From Candidatus Paceibacterota bacterium (GTDB taxonomy: Bacteria; Patescibacteriota; Minisyncoccia; Minisyncoccales; GCA-002788555), in NCBI GenBank assembly GCA_028716825.1, contig JAQUPA010000006.1, positions 1-34,241 on the forward strand: a DNA stretch of 34,241 nucleotides. Direction: 5' to 3'. The notes below the pieces were generated by a model. The model had not been told where the DNA came from, searched no databases, and saw only the letters and a list, made by a program, of their open reading frames with translations. Of the stretch, positions 20,971 to 30,534 are shown in pieces. The position numbers and the translations under genes are program-made. Positions within the stretch are counted from its first letter, which is position 1. Each line of letters begins with the position of its first letter.

Positions 20971-23075
20971 GAAATACGTTGGGATATTTTGAAGTTTTTC
21001 CTTTGTTTAAACTCCTGTTGCTTTCCTTCGTTCCATTGCTGAACTGGTCTTAAATATCCAACGATTCTTGAATATACTTCACAAGGCTGGTCTATAATAC
21101 ACTTAGGACATGCAAAATGTTCGCCCGGCATATAGCCATGCACAGGACAAATAGAAAAAGTAGGACTTATAGTAACGTAAGGTAAATTATATTTTGTAAA
21201 CGTTTTTTTAATAAGTGATTTCAATGCCGCTGTTTCTGAAATTTTCTCGCCCATAAATATATGCAAAACTGTGCCTCCTGTATATTTTGTCTGAAGATCA
21301 TCCTGTAAATCCAATGCTTCAAAAATATCATCGGTATAGTTTACGGGTAATTGACTAGAATTTGTATAATAAGGTTTTTCTTTTGTGCCTGAAGTTACTA
21401 TATCTGGATATTTTTCTTTGTCTTTTTTGGCAAGTCTAAAAGATGTTCCTTCTGCGGGAGTTGCTTCTAAATTGTAAAGACCCCCATCGTCTTGTTGATA
21501 TTTAGTTATTTGAGACCTCATAAAATCTAGAACTTCTTTTGCAAATTTATTGCCTTCTTTTGCACCAATGTTTTTCTGAACTGGTTTAAAATTTAAAATT
21601 GCTTCATTTAAACCAACAAGTCCAATCGTTGAAAAGTGATTTCCCCAATACCCTCCTCTTATCTTCTTTACGCCCTCTAAATAATGTCGGGAATAAGGAT
21701 AAAGTCCTTTCTCAGTAAGATCTTCTATTGTTTTTCTTTTAATCTCAAGACTTTCTTTTGCTATGTCCATTAATTTCCCCAGTTTATCAAAAAATTCTTT
21801 TTTTGTTTTTGAAAGATATCCTATCCTTGGCATATTTATTGTCACAACTCCAACACTTCCGGTTAGGGGGTTTGAACCAAAAAGCCCCCCTCCCCTATGA
21901 TAAAGTTCTCTGTTATCAAGTCTTAACCTACAACACATAGAACGAACATCGTCCGGCTTCATTTCAGAGTTTATAAAGTTAGAAAAATAAGGAATCCCGT
22001 ACTTGGCTGTCATTTCCCAAACTGGCTCAATTATGGGATTTTCCCAATTGAAATCTTTTGTAATGTTGTAAGTCGGGATTGGAAATGTAAAGGGTCTGCC
22101 TTTTGCATCCCCTTCCATCATTACCTCAGCAAAAGCTTTATTTATTAAATCCATTTCATTTTGAAATTCGCCGTAGGTTTCATCTTTTGCCTTACCGCCA
22201 ATAATAACCGGCTGTTTTTTTAATATTTCAGGAACCTTAACATCCATTGTAATATTAGTAAAAGGAGTTTGAAAACCAACTCTTGTTGGTACATTACAAT
22301 TAAAAAGGAATTCCTGCATTGCTTGTTTCACCTGTTCATAGGTTAAATTATCATAACGCACGAAAGGAGCTAAAAATGTATCAAAAGAACTAAACGCTTC
22401 AGCTCCAGCGGCCTCTCCTTGTAGTGTATAGAAAAAATTTACAATTTGACCAAGAGTACTTCTTAAGTGTTTTGGTGGTTTTGATTCCATTTTGCCAAAA
22501 ACTCCACCGAATCCTTTTAAAAGAAGATCGTAAAGATCCCAACCACAACAATAAGGACCTAGGGTCTGAAGATTATGAATGTGTATATCCCCACCTGCAG
22601 CTGCTTCCCTTACTTCGGGCGGATAAACTTTATTTAACCAATATTTCTTTATAATGGCGGAAGAGACATAATTATTAAGACCCTGCAAGGAATAAGACAT
22701 ATTACTGTTTTCACGAACTTCCCAATCCATCTCCCCAATATACTGATCAACCATATCAGCTGTATCTTCTATTGAAACTCGCATTTCTCTCAATTTTCTA
22801 TGCTGATCGCGGTATAAAATATATGCTTTGGCTGTTTCTATATAATCTCCCAAAATCAAAGCCTCCTCTACTATATCTTGAACCTGTTCAACCGTTGGAA
22901 TTCCTTTGGTTTTTTCTTCGAGAGTTTTTAAAACTTTCTGAGTAAGTTTTTTTGCTATGTCGCCATCTCCTTGACTAGTTGCAATTAAGGCTTTGTGAAT
23001 GGCTTTTTCTATTTTTTTTGAATCAAAATCTACTATACGGCCATCACGTTTTTGGATTTGAGTAAATCTTACCAT
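20967..23075 (-). CDS. nrdD: Anaerobic ribonucleoside-triphosphate reductase (702 aa)
   Basis: Class III reductase making dNTPs without oxygen. The N-terminus is an ATP-cone (about residues 4-90). The centre carries the glycyl-radical enzyme barrel (IHNLQTLGPYCCGWDL). The C-terminal zinc site has CPVHGY...CPKC (643-659), and the glycyl-radical loop is RIVGYLRPV with Gly673. Normal length. It is coupled to nrdG. No oxygen-dependent reductase gene is seen in the window. Confidence 0.97.
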   Translation of the reverse strand: MVRFTQIQKRDGRIVDFDSKKIEKAIHKALIATSQGDGDIAKKLTQKVLKTLEEKTKGIPTVEQVQDIVEEALILGDYIETAKAYILYRDQHRKLREMRVSIEDTADMVDQYIGEMDWEVRENSNMSYSLQGLNNYVSSAIIKKYWLNKVYPPEVREAAAGGDIHIHNLQTLGPYCCGWDLYDLLLKGFGGVFGKMESKPPKHLRSTLGQIVNFFYTLQGEAAGAEAFSSFDTFLAPFVRYDNLTYEQVKQAMQEFLFNCNVPTRVGFQTPFTNITMDVKVPEILKKQPVIIGGKAKDETYGEFQNEMDLINKAFAEVMMEGDAKGRPFTFPIPTYNITKDFNWENPIIEPVWEMTAKYGIPYFSNFINSEMKPDDVRSMCCRLRLDNRELYHRGGGLFGSNPLTGSVGVVTINMPRIGYLSKTKKEFFDKLGKLMDIAKESLEIKRKTIEDLTEKGLYPYSRHYLEGVKKIRGGYWGNHFSTIGLVGLNEAILNFKPVQKNIGAKEGNKFAKEVLDFMRSQITKYQQDDGGLYNLEATPAEGTSFRLAKKDKEKYPDIVTSGTKEKPYYTNSSQLPVNYTDDIFEALDLQDDLQTKYTGGTVLHIFMGEKISETAALKSLIKKTFTKYNLPYVTISPTFSICPVHGYMPGEHFACPKCIIDQPCEVYSRIVGYLRPVQQWNEGKQQEFKQRKNFKISQRIS

Positions 23076-23118
23076 TTTTTTATGGGTCTTAGTTTTAAAA
23101 CAAGATAAAATAAAAAAA

Positions 23119-24243
23119 TTAATCTTTCTCTTCTTTTTCTTCGTTCTTTCCTTTTCTTCTTAAAAAAGCTGGAACGTCCCATTCACTTCCTTCGTCTTTC
23201 TCTTCTTTTTCTTCTTCATCTTCTCTTCTTGAAGTAAGTCCTGATTTATTAATCTTTGGTTTTATTTCGGGAATATTATTAAATCCAGTTGCGATAACTG
23301 TAACTTTAACTTCGTTTTTTCTTAACGCTTCATCCATTACAGCTCCAAAAATTATCTTTGCGTCGGAATCAACTGATTTTGTAATCATCTTCGATCCTTC
23401 GTTTACTTCGCTCATTGTTAAATCTTCTCCTCCAGCGATAGTAAATAATAGCCCCTTAGCCCCGTCAATTGAAACTTCAATCAGGGGTGAATTTACAGCC
23501 TCGTGTGCTGCCTCTTCCATTCTACTTTCTCCCTTCGCTCTTCCAATGCCCATTAATGCCCAGCCGGAATCTTTCATAATTGTTTTGACATCAGCAAAAT
23601 CAACATTTACTATCCCGGGTTTTACAATAAGATCTGAAATTGCCTGGACTCCCTGAGACAAAACATTATCAACGTAAGAGAAAGCATTAATTAATGTAAC
23701 TTTTTCATCAATAGTTGTTAAAACCTTATCGTTTGGAATTACAATTAAACTATCTACCTTATCTTTAAGCTCCGAAAGGCCATCTTCTGCAATCGACGCT
23801 CTTTGCTCGCCCTCAAAAGAAAATGGTTTTGTCACTATTGCTACTGTAAGAGCACCTGTGTTTCTTGCAATATCTGCAACAATTGGAGCGCTTGGCGTTC
23901 CTGTGCCACCACCAAGTCCAGCGGTTATAAAAACCATATCTGCTCCTTTCAAAGTTTCTTCTACTTCTTCTCTTGACTCTTCGCACGCTTGCCTACCTGT
24001 TTCTATATTCATTCCAGCACCAAGACCACGAGTAACACTCTTTCCAATAAGAATTTTTTCAGGGGCCTTACAATGATGAAGAGCCTGAGCGTCTGTGTTT
24101 ATCCCTATAAAATCGATCCCTTTTATCTTTTGCCTTACCATTCTAGAAACGGAATTACAACCTCCTCCTCCGACGCCAATAACTTTAATTCTGGCAAAAG
24201 ATTCAATTTCTGGTTTTACTTGTGGCATAAATTTTTTGAGCAA
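23119..24243 (-). CDS. ftsZ: Cell-division GTPase FtsZ (374 aa)
   Basis: Tubulin homolog forming the Z-ring. It has the GTP-binding core GVGGGGCNSVSRMV, the tubulin signature GGGTGTPSAP and the T7-loop region; the C-terminal peptide WDVPAFLRRK is the FtsA-binding tail. It ends with a short charged extension rich in Glu and Lys. It follows ftsA with a 96-bp gap, the classic ftsA-ftsZ order. No SD (AAAAAATTTATG context). Confidence 0.97.
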   Translation of the reverse strand: MLKKFMPQVKPEIESFARIKVIGVGGGGCNSVSRMVRQKIKGIDFIGINTDAQALHHCKAPEKILIGKSVTRGLGAGMNIETGRQACEESREEVEETLKGADMVFITAGLGGGTGTPSAPIVADIARNTGALTVAIVTKPFSFEGEQRASIAEDGLSELKDKVDSLIVIPNDKVLTTIDEKVTLINAFSYVDNVLSQGVQAISDLIVKPGIVNVDFADVKTIMKDSGWALMGIGRAKGESRMEEAAHEAVNSPLIEVSIDGAKGLLFTIAGGEDLTMSEVNEGSKMITKSVDSDAKIIFGAVMDEALRKNEVKVTVIATGFNNIPEIKPKINKSGLTSRREDEEEKEEKDEGSEWDVPAFLRRKGKNEEKEEKD

Positions 24244-24339
24244 CGCGATAAAAATTTAATGCGTAAGCTCCATAATTTTTTGAGTTTAGTAAAAAAATAA
24301 AAACAACAACCAAGGTTCTTATTTTAACAGATTATTTCT

Positions 24340-25584
24340 TTAGGGCAATAGCCCCTCAAACCATTTTTTGGCTTTGGAAAATTTATTTCCAATCTTTAAT
24401 TTTTTAGGAAGTACAAATCCCTTATCTTCATTTTCTTTCATCTCCCACAAAAGCAGTCCTATTGCTGTCGCAAAAGAAGGATCATCAACCTTATCAACAA
24501 TACCCTCAACCCTAGACGGAAAACCAACCTGGCAAGGTAGATGAAGTTCCTTTTTGACAGCCTCTTCCATGCCTGGTATTCTTGCACTCCCACCAGTCAA
24601 AACAACACCACCAGGTAAAAGCCTTTCTCTTTCAATTTTTTTAAGTTCCTTATTAACTAATTCTAAAATTTCAGTATTTCTTGCTTCAATTACATCAATT
24701 AATTTTTTTCGCGATATTTTTTTATCGCTCTTTTCATCGCCAAACTCACTAAGATTGATTTCTTCTTTCCTCCCTCCTCCATTGGCACAAGCCATGCCAT
24801 ATTTTAATTTTAATTTTTCTGCAACTTCAATTGATAATTGAAAAGCAATCGCAACATCATTTGTAATGTGTGAACCACCAATTGGTAAAACAGAAGCGGA
24901 AAGAAGATTGCCGTCCTCAAAGACGCAAAGCCCGGTTGAACTTCCCCCGATATCCAAAACTAGAACACCAAGTTCTTTTTGGCGCTTTGAAAGTACGGCT
25001 TCAGATGCCGCGAGAGTTGAAAAAACAAGACCACTTACACTACTTCCTGCTTCCTCAACAGCTTTCATAAAGCCGTTAATATAAGAGGTTGATGCCATGA
25101 TTACCTCGCATTCTACTTCTAATCTTACTCCGTGCATTCCTAAAGGATCACGGATTCCTTTTTCTTTATCAACGATAAATTCTTTTGGTATAACGTGAAT
25201 AATTTCTTTATTCTTTGGTAAAGAAACAGCCTCTGCCGCCTTAATAGCTCTTTGAACATCATCGTCTGTAATTTCACCATCTGCTCGAGAAGCAGCAATA
25301 ACACCTCTTGAGGTTATAGATTGAATATGTGGTCCGCCAACACTTGCAATAAAACTAGGTATTTTACCTCCGGTCCTTTGTTCTATTTCATTAATGTTTG
25401 TTTGAATTGCTTCTCCTGCATCGTCCTGATCAAAAATCTGACCTCTTCTAATTCCTTGAGATTCTGTAGTATTTGCTGCAATAATCTGCAAAGGAAGATT
25501 AGGTAAAATCTCGCCTACTATAGATCTTATACTTGAAGATCCTACATCGAGCGCAAAAATACAATTACTAGATCTTGAAGACAT
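24340..25584 (-). CDS. ftsA: Cell-division protein FtsA (414 aa)
   Basis: Actin-like ATPase that links FtsZ to the membrane. It has ALDVGSSSIRSIVGEI (phosphate 1), VLDIGGSSTGL (phosphate 2) and GVVLTGGSARIPG (adenosine motif). The C-terminal amphipathic helix (KAKKWFEGLLP) is the membrane-targeting sequence. The start is set at 25584 (MSSRSSNCIFALDVG); the 49 further in-frame codons are a Lys-rich artefact that reads the bL25 tail region in another frame. It starts 8 bp after the bL25 stop. Confidence 0.95.
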   Translation of the reverse strand: MSSRSSNCIFALDVGSSSIRSIVGEILPNLPLQIIAANTTESQGIRRGQIFDQDDAGEAIQTNINEIEQRTGGKIPSFIASVGGPHIQSITSRGVIAASRADGEITDDDVQRAIKAAEAVSLPKNKEIIHVIPKEFIVDKEKGIRDPLGMHGVRLEVECEVIMASTSYINGFMKAVEEAGSSVSGLVFSTLAASEAVLSKRQKELGVLVLDIGGSSTGLCVFEDGNLLSASVLPIGGSHITNDVAIAFQLSIEVAEKLKLKYGMACANGGGRKEEINLSEFGDEKSDKKISRKKLIDVIEARNTEILELVNKELKKIERERLLPGGVVLTGGSARIPGMEEAVKKELHLPCQVGFPSRVEGIVDKVDDPSFATAIGLLLWEMKENEDKGFVLPKKLKIGNKFSKAKKWFEGLLP

Positions 25585-25591
25585 AATGTCT

Positions 25592-26323
25592 TTATTTTTT
25601 AGAATTATCTTTTTTATCTGCTTCTTTTTTTGTTGCCTCTTCTGGGACTTTTGTTTCTTCTTTACCTTCTGCCACCTCTTCACCTTCCTCGCCTTCCTCT
25701 TTCTTCTCGCCAACAACCTCAATATCTTCAATTTTCTCTTCTTCTGGCTCTTCTTCTATCTTTTCTTCTTTCACTCTACCAACAACTGCTACTATCTCAT
25801 CTGGTTCGGCTAAAATTTTTACTTGTTCTGGTACAACTAAATCTTTAATTTTAATTTCATCATCAAGCTGGGCAAGTGAAGAAACATCAACTTCTATAGA
25901 ATGTACAAGATTATTTGGCAATGCTTTTATCTCAATTTCGTGCAAGTTTTTAATTAAAACACCACCCAATTCTTTCTCTGCGGGAGACTCGCCTTTAAAA
26001 TCAAGGGGAACAGTAACCTCTACTTCTTCATTCATTGGAAGTTGAAAAAAATCAGCATGGAGAAATTCTCCCGACAAAGGGTCCTTTTGAACCTCTCTTA
26101 TAAGAACGGGATACTCTTCTTCTTTGTCTCCTTTCATTTTCAATTTAATAATTGTGCTCTCGCCCGCTTCTTCATAAGCACCTCTAAAGTCGTTATAATT
26201 TGTCTTTATAGGAATGTTTCCAAGTTCTTTCCCATACACAACAGCAGGAAGTAAATTATCCTTTCTTAAAAAATCTGTTTTTTCTTTCAATTTTTCTCTT
26301 TTTTCAACGATTAAAGATAGCAT
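25592..26323 (-). CDS. rplY: 50S ribosomal protein bL25 (CTC form) with acidic tail (243 aa)
   Basis: The N-terminal 5S-rRNA-binding domain (about 1-90) has LPAVVYGKE and SGEFLHADFFQL, and the CTC-type beta domain runs to about 185. The final ~55 residues are a Glu/Lys-rich, low-complexity acidic tail. bL25 binds 5S rRNA in the large subunit. It lies between the aldolase and ftsA in a continuous minus-strand run. Confidence 0.93.
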   Translation of the reverse strand: MLSLIVEKREKLKEKTDFLRKDNLLPAVVYGKELGNIPIKTNYNDFRGAYEEAGESTIIKLKMKGDKEEEYPVLIREVQKDPLSGEFLHADFFQLPMNEEVEVTVPLDFKGESPAEKELGGVLIKNLHEIEIKALPNNLVHSIEVDVSSLAQLDDEIKIKDLVVPEQVKILAEPDEIVAVVGRVKEEKIEEEPEEEKIEDIEVVGEKKEEGEEGEEVAEGKEETKVPEEATKKEADKKDNSKK

Positions 26324-26343
26324 ATCGAATTAGCAATAAATTA

Positions 26344-27198
26344 TCAACTATTATTAAATAAATTAATTTTTTCTAGAACGACTTTCTCGATTTCTTTAGA
26401 TATTGTTGGAAATAGTTTATAAGGAATTACTTCTTTTTTATTTTCGTTTAGGGTTTTTTCAAGGCCTTTTCTCCAGGCAATTCTAATCTCTGTATTAATA
26501 TTGATTTTTCTTATTCCTTTTTGGATAGCTTTTTTTATCGATTTTTTTGAAATACCCGACCCCCCATGTAAAACTAAAAAGGCCCTAGCGCCTACTTTAT
26601 TTTTTATCATATTTAACCTATCAAGGTCAAGGTGGGGCATTTTCGCCCAAACTCCATGAATGTTACCTATAACTACAGCCAAACCGTCAACTTTCGTTTC
26701 CCTCACAAAAAAATCTGCTTCTTCAGGAGAAGTTAAATCTTCCTTTTTAATCTTCGCATAATCTTTATGTAAAAAAGAACCGCCCCTTAAATATCCCAAT
26801 TCTCCCTCAATAATTACTCCTTTCTTTTTAGCATAAATTACAACTTCTTTTGTTTTCTTTATATTAGTTTTAAGAGAAAAACTCGAACCATCAAAGTGAA
26901 CCATATCGTATCCCGCCTCTATTGCTTTTTTAATATAAGAAAAAGATTTGCCATGGTCTAAATTTAAAATTACAGGAAAACCCAATTCTTTCTCCGCTAT
27001 ATCTCTAAGTTTAACTGCAAGGCTCGGAGTTAAAAACTTACTCTCACTTTCTGAAGTTCCAAAAATAAATGTTTTTTTTGTTTTTTTTGCGGCAGATAAA
27101 ATAGCCTTAAATTGTGAGATATCCGAAAAGTTAAATTGTCCAATAGCAATTTTTTTCTTCTGGGCATCTCTAAATATTCTTATTTTTGATTTTTCCAT
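26344..27198 (-). CDS. fba: Class II (metal-dependent) ketose-bisphosphate aldolase (284 aa)
   Basis: Zn-aldolase landmarks are present: D81-H82 in NLDHG, E131-x-E133 in EGELG, H181 in GNIHG, H211 in LHGGSG, and KININTE for phosphate binding. The length is that of the FbaA/GatY family. The glycolytic neighbours (tpiA, gpmI) favour fructose-1,6-bisphosphate as substrate over tagatose. The start overlaps gpmI by 19 bp. The GTSHG motif of standard FBA reads IGNIHG, a mild divergence. Confidence 0.9.
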   Translation of the reverse strand: MEKSKIRIFRDAQKKKIAIGQFNFSDISQFKAILSAAKKTKKTFIFGTSESESKFLTPSLAVKLRDIAEKELGFPVILNLDHGKSFSYIKKAIEAGYDMVHFDGSSFSLKTNIKKTKEVVIYAKKKGVIIEGELGYLRGGSFLHKDYAKIKKEDLTSPEEADFFVRETKVDGLAVVIGNIHGVWAKMPHLDLDRLNMIKNKVGARAFLVLHGGSGISKKSIKKAIQKGIRKININTEIRIAWRKGLEKTLNENKKEVIPYKLFPTISKEIEKVVLEKINLFNNS

Positions 27199-28802
27199 AA
27201 TTTTATTTTTGATTTTTTCATAATTAATCCTTTTCTTGTCATTTCTTTTGGTTTTTTAATTCCCATAATTTCTAATATTGTTGGTGCGACATCTCCAAGA
27301 ACGCCTTCTTTTAATCTTATGTTTTTATATTTTTTTTCTTTACTGATTAAAATAAAAGGGGTTTTGTTTTTCGAATGCTTCGTATCAACTTCTCTTGTCT
27401 CGGTATTTAACATCTCTTCGATATTGCCATGATCGGAAGTAACAACGCATATAAAATTATTTTTCAGCGCTTCATTAATTAGGCTTTTTATTAGTTTGTC
27501 TAACACTTCAAGACATTTAATACCAGCTTTTAAATCTCCTGTATGGGCTATCATATCGGGATTGGCATAATTTACACAAATGAAGTTGTAATTTCCTTTT
27601 TTTATTTTTTCTTTCAGTATCTTTGTTAATTTAACAGCGCTCATCTCTGGAGTTTTATCATAACAATCAACATCCGGGGAAGGAACCCTTATTGTTTCTT
27701 CTCCTACAACAGGAACTGACCAACCGCCATTAAAGAAGAAAGTAACATGTGCATATTTTTCCGATTCTGCAATATATAATTGCTTTCCATCGCAAATTCC
27801 TTCTCTTTCACAAAGGGCGAAAGGTAAAGAATTTACAACGTCTCTTGATGGAAATGCTGTTAATATTTTTGATAATTCTGGCCCAAAATCAGTCATTGCT
27901 ACAAATCTTATATTCTTGGGTATTTTTTTTCTTTTGAAAGCACCAGGGTTTAAAGTATTAAAATCTTCTTGCGTAAAGGGCTTTGTTAATTCTCTTGCTC
28001 TATCTGATCTTAAATTGAAAAATATTACAATATCATTTTCATCTATGGTTGCTGTTGGCTTTCCGTCTTTCATAATCACTGACGGCATAATAAATTCATC
28101 GGTAAGTCCCTGATTATAAGATTTTACAATTGCGTCTTCCGCGCTTTCTACCTCAACCCCTTTTCCTAAAGTTAAAAGATTGTAAACCTTTTCAATGTTG
28201 CTCCAATTCTTTTTTCTGTCCATTGCATAGAATCTTCCAACAATACTTGCGACAACTTCGCCATTTTTAAAATTCTTTTTAAGGTGTCTTAAAAATTCGA
28301 TAGAGCCATGAGGAGAAGAATCTCTGCCGTCGGTAAATAGATGTAAAATTGGTTTGATTTTCTCTCTTTTTGCAAGTTCAAACAAACCATAAAGATGATC
28401 GGGATAAACATGTGGGCTTTCTTTACCGCTCAAAAGACCCATTAAGTGAAATTTTGATTTATGCTTTTTTAAATGATATATTGCTTGACGGAAAGCTTCG
28501 TTTTTAAAAAACGTTCCATCTTTTATACTATTTGAAATAAAAATTGCATCTTGCAAAACAACTCTTCCTGCTCCAAGATTCATATGCCCAGCTTCTGAAT
28601 TACCATCTTGATTATTTGGAAGACCAGCATACTTCCCATGACATAAAAGTTTTGTGTGTGGATAATTTTTCCAGGCATAATCAAGATAGGGCGTTTTTGC
28701 AAGAGTAAACGCATTTCCTTCTTTTTTATCAGATAAACCCAGGCCATCTATAATTATCAAGAGTATATTTTGTTTTTTATTTTCTAAAATATTCTTTATC
28801 AT
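27180..28802 (-). CDS. gpmI: Cofactor-independent phosphoglycerate mutase (540 aa)
   Basis: Interconverts 3- and 2-phosphoglycerate. N-terminal IIIDGLGL (first metal Asp) and NSEAGHMNLGAGR (phosphoserine nucleophile) are present, as are the later TDGRDSSPHGS, NLRSDRARELT and SDHGNIEEM (metal site 2). The length is slightly above the usual ~510 because of small insertions. It overlaps tpiA by 26 bp and fba by 19 bp. The start could also lie a few codons later, since homologs begin near residue 10. Confidence 0.95.
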   Translation of the reverse strand: MIKNILENKKQNILLIIIDGLGLSDKKEGNAFTLAKTPYLDYAWKNYPHTKLLCHGKYAGLPNNQDGNSEAGHMNLGAGRVVLQDAIFISNSIKDGTFFKNEAFRQAIYHLKKHKSKFHLMGLLSGKESPHVYPDHLYGLFELAKREKIKPILHLFTDGRDSSPHGSIEFLRHLKKNFKNGEVVASIVGRFYAMDRKKNWSNIEKVYNLLTLGKGVEVESAEDAIVKSYNQGLTDEFIMPSVIMKDGKPTATIDENDIVIFFNLRSDRARELTKPFTQEDFNTLNPGAFKRKKIPKNIRFVAMTDFGPELSKILTAFPSRDVVNSLPFALCEREGICDGKQLYIAESEKYAHVTFFFNGGWSVPVVGEETIRVPSPDVDCYDKTPEMSAVKLTKILKEKIKKGNYNFICVNYANPDMIAHTGDLKAGIKCLEVLDKLIKSLINEALKNNFICVVTSDHGNIEEMLNTETREVDTKHSKNKTPFILISKEKKYKNIRLKEGVLGDVAPTILEIMGIKKPKEMTRKGLIMKKSKIKLWKNQK

Positions 28803-29574
28803 GTTTTTCTTTTAAGGAGTCAATAATTTTTATAAATTCTCCGGGCTTTAACGATGCTCCCCCAACAAGCAATCCTTCAAATCCCCCTTCAATATAATTT
28901 CTTGCGTTTTTCCCATTTACGCTTCCTCCATATAAAAAGCTAATTCTATCAACTGTATTTTGAGATAGTATTTTAAGAAGTTCTTTTTTTATATACATTA
29001 AAATACTCATTGCTTCGTCACTTTTACAATTTTTCCCCGTTCCAATCGCCCAAACCGGTTCATAAGCGATAATTATATTTGTTGTGTGACGCCCAGATAA
29101 TAATCCGATAGTATTTTCAATTTGCGCACGTAAAACGTCAAATGTTAAATTTTCTTTTCGATCCTCTTCTGTCTCGCCAATACACAAAACTACTTTTAAT
29201 CCAATTTTTAATGCTGTTTTTAACTTCTTTGAAATAATTTCATCCGTTTCTTCTAAAATTTTTCTTCTTTCGGAATGGCCTAAAATTACATACTGACAGC
29301 CCATACCCCTCAGCATGGTTGGAGAAATTTCTCCTGTAAATGCTCCTTTTTCTTCCCAAAAACAATTTTGCCCGCCAAGTTTTAATTTTAAATTTTCCTG
29401 CTTAATAAGTTCTTTCTTTAAACCTTCTATATATATTGAAGGAGGGCAAATAATAATTTCTATTCCTTCCTTACTTTTTATTTCTTTTCGAATAGAATTT
29501 AAAATTGCCTTAGCTCCATCAATATTTTCTGGATTCATTTTCCAATTAGCTACAATAATTTTTTGTTTTGTCAT
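28777..29574 (-). CDS. tpiA: Triosephosphate isomerase (265 aa)
   Basis: All catalytic elements are visible: K12 in ANWKMN, H100 in LGHSERR, E172 in YEPVWAIGTGK and the phosphate-binding YGGSVNGKNA. Single TIM-barrel domain, normal length. Interconverts dihydroxyacetone phosphate and glyceraldehyde-3-phosphate. In an operon with gpmI and fba (overlaps downstream) and the plsY-like gene 12 bp upstream. Confidence 0.97.
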   Translation of the reverse strand: MTKQKIIVANWKMNPENIDGAKAILNSIRKEIKSKEGIEIIICPPSIYIEGLKKELIKQENLKLKLGGQNCFWEEKGAFTGEISPTMLRGMGCQYVILGHSERRKILEETDEIISKKLKTALKIGLKVVLCIGETEEDRKENLTFDVLRAQIENTIGLLSGRHTTNIIIAYEPVWAIGTGKNCKSDEAMSILMYIKKELLKILSQNTVDRISFLYGGSVNGKNARNYIEGGFEGLLVGGASLKPGEFIKIIDSLKEKHDKEYFRK

Positions 29575-29586
29575 AAAAATTTTTTA

Positions 29587-30243
29587 CTACCACGTTTTTT
29601 TCTCACTCTTTATTCTTTCTTTTGTGTCTCTATCTAAAAACAGTCTATATAAAATTATTTTTTTATTATTTTTTATTTTAGAAAAACTTCCGGGCTCACC
29701 AAGAATTCTTTGTAAAAAAATCAAAAATAGTGTCACGAAAGAAAAAATATAGACTTCTTTATGTCCAAGGTAAGTACCAACACCGCCGCAAATAATATAA
29801 AAAAGCATCATTCCAATGGGAGCTCCCATTTCTCTTGAAATGAACTTAAGAGAAATCCAGAACAAAATAGTGGGAAGCGCGATAAAAGGATTTAACCCAA
29901 GCATTGCACCAATACTTGTAGCTCCACCTCTTCCTCCCCAAAATTTTAAAAAAATTGGCCACATCTGCCCACAAACTGCAAGAATTCCAGAAATTGCCTG
30001 AAACAAAGGAGAAAGGCCTAAATAATAAGCACCACTTACAGCTATTAACCCTTTTAAAATATCAAAACCACCCGATAAAAGACCGGGGGCTATTCCAATA
30101 TTGTGCATTACATTTGAACCGCTAATTTTTTTCCTCCCAATTTTTCTTATATCCTGACCGGTAAACCATTTTACAACTAGATAACCATTAGGGATAGAAG
30201 CAAATAAGTAAGAAAATAAAAGCCACAAAATTGCTAAAAGCAT
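29587..30243 (-). CDS. Divergent PlsY-family membrane acyltransferase (218 aa)
   Basis: Multi-pass membrane protein. It keeps the PlsY frame: SYLFASIPNGYLVVK at the N-terminus, GSNVMHNIG after the first segment (matching GSGNxGxTN), GGFDILKG, and GQMWPIFLKFWGGRGGATSIG. In the last motif the usual GH is GQ and GGKG is GGRG, so activity on acyl phosphate and glycerol-3-phosphate may be altered. The central motif is nearer canonical than in the second copy at 19585-20211. Directly upstream of tpiA, suggesting co-supply of triose/glycerol phosphate. Confidence 0.8.
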   Translation of the reverse strand: MLLAILWLLFSYLFASIPNGYLVVKWFTGQDIRKIGRKKISGSNVMHNIGIAPGLLSGGFDILKGLIAVSGAYYLGLSPLFQAISGILAVCGQMWPIFLKFWGGRGGATSIGAMLGLNPFIALPTILFWISLKFISREMGAPIGMMLFYIICGGVGTYLGHKEVYIFSFVTLFLIFLQRILGEPGSFSKIKNNKKIILYRLFLDRDTKERIKSEKKTW

Positions 30244-30297
30244 ATGTTTAAATTAGTTTATTTTATCATAAATTATATCTTGCCTCCAATTCTCACA

Positions 30298-30516
30298 TTA
30301 TTCTTTTGAAGTTTTGTTTTCTTTTCTCTTGCTAAAAATAAAAATATATAAAATTTCTAATATCCCAAGGGTATTTAAAATCAATAATGTTATAAACCAT
30401 GCCTTATCTTCTTTCCTTGCAGACTTCCATAGAGCAACTCCTTTCCATGGTAATGTCCATAAAATTGAAATTATTACTAAGAAACTAACCCATACTGGCA
30501 TTGTATCGTAATACAT
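30298..30516 (-). CDS. DUF5652-family membrane protein (72 aa)
   Basis: Two transmembrane segments (about 8-25 and 40-60) flank the conserved loop WTLPWKGVALWKSARKEDKAWF and LNTLGILEILYIF, which I recognise as DUF5652, a short family common in CPR genomes. It ends with a basic tail (RKENKTSKE). Function unknown. No SD. Confidence 0.85.
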   Translation of the reverse strand: MYYDTMPVWVSFLVIISILWTLPWKGVALWKSARKEDKAWFITLLILNTLGILEILYIFIFSKRKENKTSKE

Positions 30517-30534
30517 GTTTTAATTTTTAAATTA

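Noticed and set aside
25585-25731. 49-residue Lys/Arg-rich N-terminal extension of FtsA
   Set aside because: It is an out-of-frame reading of the repetitive Glu/Lys tail of bL25 on the same strand; FtsA homology begins right after ATG 25584.
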